Below are positions 44,122-47,984 of a stretch of 47,984 bases of DNA, in pieces. Position 1 is the first letter of the stretch. Each line of letters begins with the position of its first letter. The notes under the pieces were generated by a model, which saw only the letters and a program-made list of their open reading frames with translations, searched no databases and was not told where the DNA came from. Source of the DNA: Methanosphaera stadtmanae (GTDB taxonomy: Archaea; Methanobacteriota; Methanobacteria; Methanobacteriales; Methanobacteriaceae); assembly GCA_015062825.1 (NCBI GenBank), contig SUTR01000015.1, positions 1 to 47,984 on the forward strand, given 5' to 3'. A program made the position numbers and the translations under genes.

Positions 44122-46554
44122 TTATCGTTTAATGATAACTGCACCAATTATTGCTATTAAAGCTATGGCTGCTATTGCAATTGGTATTATATTGTCTGAT
44201 TGATTGTTATTTTGTGGATTACTCTCTTGATTATTTGCATCAGAACCGCTTGAATTATCCATTGCGGACGTACTGTTATCTAGTTCTTCTATGTTATTTT
44301 CATTTTGAATATTGTCTTGATTGTTATTGTTGTCTTGAGAATTTTGATTGAGTCTATTAATGTTTTTAAGCAGGTTCTTTTTAGTGATTGAATTATTCAA
44401 GTTTTCATTTCTGTTTATTGTATTTTGATAATTTGAATCAGCATCATCAGTATTCTTTGTAGAATTAGTTGATACTTTTGTAACATTGCTATCCTTAGAA
44501 CTATCTGTAACATTTATGCCTTCTTTAGGACTATCTGTAACATTTGAATCAATATTTGAAGTATTCTCCGAACTATAATCAGTATTGTTTAACTCAGTGT
44601 TATTCATATTAGTAATGTTTTGATTATCTGTTGAAATGTCAGTATAATTCTCATCACTTGGTACATCAGCATAATTCTCATCACTCGGTACGTCAGTATA
44701 ATTCTCATCACTTGGTACATCAGTATAATTCTCATCACTCGGTACGTCAGTATAATTTACAATTTCAACAGTATCATTATTATAAGTTACATTAGAATCA
44801 GAGGATGTGTCATTTTCATGTGACAAATCATCATCAGTATGATTTGTATCTTCAGATTCCTCTGTTTGATTATCTTCTTCAACTAAATCATTTACTGTAA
44901 ATGATGCTGTGATAGTATATGGTTTAATGTATGGATTTTTATCATAGGTTACTGTAACATCATATATTCCTGGATTTGGTGAACATTCATAACTGAAGAA
45001 TCCATCACTATATGTAGTTTCAATGTAATATGCATAGTCAGATATGTTTATGTTTACATCATCCATTATAGGATTTCCTTCAGCATCTGTTAAATAACCA
45101 CTAATTATTACACTTTCTCCATCAGTCACATTATTAATCTCATCCAATGTTATAAGAGAATACCTTTGCTTGTGCTGTACATAATTAGTCTGGTTTCTGA
45201 TTATTACATCATCAGTTACACCCTCAGAATCCATGATAAAAGTATTTGATTCAACATGTATGCTTCTGTTGAATAAATCAGTATCTGTATCAGAAACTAT
45301 TTCATCAAATAGCCTTTTTCCAGGTTCAATTTCATCCAGTACATCTGACACATTATAGAACGTATTGTTTAATAACGTTATGGAAGCTCCATTATATATT
45401 AATGGATTGTCGTGATTATTCAAAAATGTGTTATTTAATAGTGTCATGTTTCCTATACTAATTATTTCATCAGTTTCACCATCAATCAAATAATTGTTGG
45501 ATATATCATTCATATCTGTATTATTTTCAAAGACACAATTAGTAACTGTTAATTTACCAACATTATTAATTATTTCACCATTATTGTCCTTAAAGTTACA
45601 ATTTATTACAGTCATGTTTCCATTATTGTTTATGGAGTTCATACTTGATGCTGTATTATTGGTGAAATTACAATTTTCAACCAGTGTATTTGCAGAACTA
45701 CTAACACCACTATTGTATAGAGCATAATTGTTTTCAAAGCTATTGTTTATACAGGTTATGTCTCCTGTATCAGAGTGTAGTAGATATGCACATTGCCGGT
45801 TATTGGTAAATCTTGAATTAGTAACCCTTAGTGATTCTTCACTATAGACTACACCAGCTATGGATAATGTATCATCAAATAGGGTATTGTCAACACTTAA
45901 GTATCCATGATTATATATGGCAGAACCTGTATATGCCATGGTCCTTGTAAATATGGAATTATTAACATATAAATTCTTATAATTATGGATATTTCCATGG
46001 TTAGTGTTTATTCCATAGAATATTTCACTTATTCGATTATAGTTTTCATCAGTAAATTCAGTTATGCCATTATCAGATAATGCTTTTGTAATGTTATCAT
46101 ATAATTTAGTACTTCTGACAGTTACATTATTAAGATTTAAATCCACATAGTTATCAATGTGATTATTTAATTCCAGTATTAAATTATTTATTGTAATATT
46201 ATTGGCATTTGTGAATTTTAAGTTATTGACAGTTAATTGATGATTGTTTCCATTGATTACTAAATTAAGGTATTCATTATCAATTTCTTCATCTATTGTA
46301 AGATCATCATCCAATTCAAGGGTATACTTACTACTTGACTGAATGTTATTTGCATCTGTTATTGCATCATGAAGATTATCAGATGTGTTTACATGATGTG
46401 TTGATTCATGTAAATCATCAGTACTTGAATCAATAGCAGAAGTATCAGATTCTTCTTGTATATCTCCAATTACATCCTGTGTTGTATCATTTGTTGCATT
46501 TACACACGTTAATGTAATAAATAATAGCAAAATCATAATAATATACTTTTTCAT
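44122..46554 (-). CDS. ALP5: membrane-anchored adhesin-like protein with beta-helix head and repeat stalk
   Basis: 810 residues. Signal peptide 1-20 (MILLLFITLTCVNA). Residues about 90-430 are a right-handed beta-helix with NCNF, N-N-T-F/FxNN and LTVTNC rungs, less Gly-rich than in the other ALPs. About 468-570 is one Ig-like domain (GESVIISGYLTDAEGNPI, YDVTVTYDKNPYIKPY). Residues about 575-785 are an acidic, Asn/Ser/Asp-rich stalk that includes four 9-residue repeats (NYTDVPSDE). It ends with a hydrophobic helix (IIPIAIAAIALIAIIGAVI) plus KR, a clear C-terminal membrane anchor with the head outside. GGAGGTGA precedes the gene, but the first ATG after it (46561) is out of frame; the real start seems to be 46554, 12 bases after GGAGG. 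Confidence 0.92.
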   Translation of the reverse strand: MKKYIIMILLLFITLTCVNATNDTTQDVIGDIQEESDTSAIDSSTDDLHESTHHVNTSDNLHDAITDANNIQSSSKYTLELDDDLTIDEEIDNEYLNLVINGNNHQLTVNNLKFTNANNITINNLILELNNHIDNYVDLNLNNVTVRSTKLYDNITKALSDNGITEFTDENYNRISEIFYGINTNHGNIHNYKNLYVNNSIFTRTMAYTGSAIYNHGYLSVDNTLFDDTLSIAGVVYSEESLRVTNSRFTNNRQCAYLLHSDTGDITCINNSFENNYALYNSGVSSSANTLVENCNFTNNTASSMNSINNNGNMTVINCNFKDNNGEIINNVGKLTVTNCVFENNTDMNDISNNYLIDGETDEIISIGNMTLLNNTFLNNHDNPLIYNGASITLLNNTFYNVSDVLDEIEPGKRLFDEIVSDTDTDLFNRSIHVESNTFIMDSEGVTDDVIIRNQTNYVQHKQRYSLITLDEINNVTDGESVIISGYLTDAEGNPIMDDVNINISDYAYYIETTYSDGFFSYECSPNPGIYDVTVTYDKNPYIKPYTITASFTVNDLVEEDNQTEESEDTNHTDDDLSHENDTSSDSNVTYNNDTVEIVNYTDVPSDENYTDVPSDENYTDVPSDENYADVPSDENYTDISTDNQNITNMNNTELNNTDYSSENTSNIDSNVTDSPKEGINVTDSSKDSNVTKVSTNSTKNTDDADSNYQNTINRNENLNNSITKKNLLKNINRLNQNSQDNNNNQDNIQNENNIEELDNSTSAMDNSSGSDANNQESNPQNNNQSDNIIPIAIAAIALIAIIGAVIIKR
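44639..44757 (-). repeat. 27-bp tandem repeats (54-bp higher-order unit) in the ALP5 stalk
   Basis: Four full copies start at 44639, 44666, 44693 and 44720, with a partial fifth at 44747. Copies 1 and 3 end CTTGGTACA and copies 2 and 4 end CTCGGTACG, so the array grew by duplicating a 54-bp pair. It encodes N-Y-[TA]-D-V-P-S-D-E and stays in frame when units are gained or lost. Confidence 0.9.
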
Positions 46555-46936
46555 TTTCCATTTTCACCTCCACTTGATTTTATAGAAAAAGTCTGTTAGA
46601 TAATGTTTTGTTAAAAATAGGATATAACATTTATGAAATTATCAAATAGAAGTGTTTTTGAATAATATTAAAATATGAAATTGTTTAAATAATGAGAATC
46701 ATTCACATATTCCCCTTGTTGATTATCATAATAATCATAATAAAAATAAGCCTTAAAAGAACCATTTTAAAAGCAATTTGTCAAGTATCCTATAATAAAA
46801 CATAATTAGCAGGAATCATATTATCCATCATTCAAAAATCATATCTTAGTCTGTTGATTTTGAGTATAAGTTAATGATGAATATACGTTATATATTAGAA
46901 AAAAAGAAAAAAAAGAAAGTTGATTAATGGATTCAA
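46555..46936. other. Intergenic region upstream of ALP5 and downstream of the PAP2 gene
   Basis: Holds the ALP5 leader (GGAGGTGA at 46566-46573, read on the minus strand) and A/T-rich spacer. A T-rich minus-strand tract at 46899-46918 could terminate the PAP2 transcript. No gene recognised. Confidence 0.5.
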
Positions 46937-47830
46937 TTATCCGTCATTATCCATCTTTTTAAATGCTAATGGATATATAGCAAGCATTATAAATGTAAAT
47001 AAAGAATATTTGATACATGCAACAACGTCACCGTTGCCCAGTAATTTTGGGATTATACCAAATAGCAATATAAATAATATGATTGCTCCTACAAGTCTGA
47101 CTATTGCATCCCGTCTGCTTTTAGGGTTTTCGAAGTTAACATATTTTTCTTCAACAAGAAAACCTAATGAAATTCCCAAAACAAGGGACACATATTTAAT
47201 ATAGTTAATTGCAGGACAGAATAGTATTCCCACAAATGATAGTATGCTAATTCCCAGATAGAGATGTGTCCTATACTCAATCTTATCATAAATACGAGAT
47301 AATATTAAGATTATCGCCAAAGCAATGATGAAACCTGCAATAGTATCTGTTGGAAAGTGAACACCTAATCCAACCCTTGAAAGTGCAACAATAAAGACTC
47401 CAATCAATCCAATAGCGACATACTTCATATTTCTAAGGTATACTGGAATAGCCAAAAACAAGTTGGTTGCCATCATTGAATGCCCACTTGGGAACGAATA
47501 TCCCTGAATTTTAAAGTTCATAGGATTCTGGCCTGCTACATTAGCATAAATACATTTGACCTTATCAACGGCTGCATAGGGCCTTAAACGTGCTACTGTC
47601 AACTTGATAAATTCACAGCACACTCCAGCCACTCCCAATGAAAGCAATGTGAATCTACCCCAATCCTTGTTGTATGCTAGATAGATTGAAATGAATAACA
47701 ATGCAAGGACATTTTTAGAAACGACCTCTGCTATAATTTGAAAGAATCCAAATACGAAACCAGGGAAGGTACTTTGTATGAATAATATCAGACTAACTTC
47801 CCATGGAAAATAAAAAACTGTTTCAAACAT
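46937..47830 (-). CDS. PAP2 family lipid phosphatase, multi-pass membrane protein
   Basis: 297 residues. All three PAP2 motifs are intact: K76-x6-R83-P84, P114-S-G-H117 and S151-R-x5-H158-x3-D162, the phosphatidic-acid-phosphatase active site with His158 as expected nucleophile. Several hydrophobic helices surround them, with further helices to the C-terminus, longer than the minimal family. Such enzymes dephosphorylate polyprenyl or other lipid pyrophosphates at the membrane; in a pseudomurein archaeon a role in lipid-carrier recycling is plausible but not shown. No ribosome site is evident before ATG 47830; a TATTTTATATT element close upstream suggests a short or absent leader. Single gene. 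Confidence 0.9.
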   Translation of the reverse strand: MFETVFYFPWEVSLILFIQSTFPGFVFGFFQIIAEVVSKNVLALLFISIYLAYNKDWGRFTLLSLGVAGVCCEFIKLTVARLRPYAAVDKVKCIYANVAGQNPMNFKIQGYSFPSGHSMMATNLFLAIPVYLRNMKYVAIGLIGVFIVALSRVGLGVHFPTDTIAGFIIALAIILILSRIYDKIEYRTHLYLGISILSFVGILFCPAINYIKYVSLVLGISLGFLVEEKYVNFENPKSRRDAIVRLVGAIILFILLFGIIPKLLGNGDVVACIKYSLFTFIMLAIYPLAFKKMDNDG

Positions 47831-47961
47831 AATATAAAATATATTGAATATTAGATAAAAAGATTACCAAAAAGTATTACAAAAAAAGATATTTGTCAGA
47901 TTCTCACTGAGACTTGGCATAAATTATTATAAAACAAAAAAAAGTATTACACTCATATTCA

Positions 47962-47982
47962 TAAAAGAAGGAATAACCTTCT
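47962..47982 (-). terminator. Hairpin, possible terminator of a gene beyond the right edge
   Basis: AGAAGG (47966-47971) and CCTTCT (47977-47982) form a 6-bp stem with an AATAA loop. On the minus strand TTTT follows. The rest of 47831-47961 is A/T-rich upstream DNA of the PAP2 gene without a recognisable gene. Confidence 0.3.
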
Positions 47983-47984
47983 AA

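Noticed and set aside
44639-44757. 27-bp repeats as a CRISPR array
   Set aside because: Copies are directly adjacent without spacers and lie in frame inside ALP5.

Overview
The window looks like chromosomal DNA of a gut-type methanogenic archaeon of the Methanobacteriales, most likely Methanosphaera (M. stadtmanae or a relative). The grounds are very low G+C, TATA-box promoters combined with strong GGAGGTGA-type ribosome binding sites, and above all a set of enormous secreted Asn/Thr-rich adhesin-like proteins (ALPs) built from Chlamydia-PMP-like beta-helix rungs, Ig-like repeats and Cna-B repeats. No methanogenesis, rRNA or tRNA gene is present, so the genus is inferred from style and family content.

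Left part (1-23032): two giant ALPs, both read leftwards. ALP1 (1-15465) runs off the left edge after at least 5155 residues: signal peptide, about 1640 residues of beta-helix repeats, then a long Ig-like array. ALP2 (16103-23032, 2309 residues) is a different machine. It has four N-terminal Cna-B-like repeats (three degenerate), a putative internal thioester domain (Cys649/Gln808), then 14 Cna-B repeats that all keep the Lys-Glu-Asn triad for intramolecular isopeptide bonds.

Centre (23033-26210): a lone tyrosine recombinase with non-canonical active-site residues, followed by about 1.1 kb of gene-poor DNA. That stretch holds a TTATCCACA-N12-TGTGGATAA inverted repeat whose close homologue lies just inside the signal-peptide end of ALP1, in the opposite relative orientation. 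The two sites flank the recombinase and ALP2, so a roughly 10-kb inversion affecting ALP1 can be proposed.

Right-centre (26576-38406): a secreted protein, a PNPOx-like flavoprotein, ALP3 (Ig then beta-helix, apparently with a non-ATG start), a divergent pair of small winged-helix-like genes with a DUF3467-like partner, an OYE-family oxidoreductase and ALP4 (1495 residues, three long Ig-like super-repeats).

Right part (38695-47984): small membrane and hypothetical proteins, a flavodoxin, a LacA-type O-acetyltransferase, an NADPH-FMN-reductase-like flavoprotein, a marR-MATE efflux operon with a clear candidate operator, ALP5 (810 residues; beta-helix, acidic 27-bp-repeat stalk and the only visible C-terminal membrane anchor) and a PAP2 phosphatase. 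Overall this is a surface-protein island: five ALPs with different architectures and different upstream palindromes, interleaved with small redox, efflux and regulatory genes.
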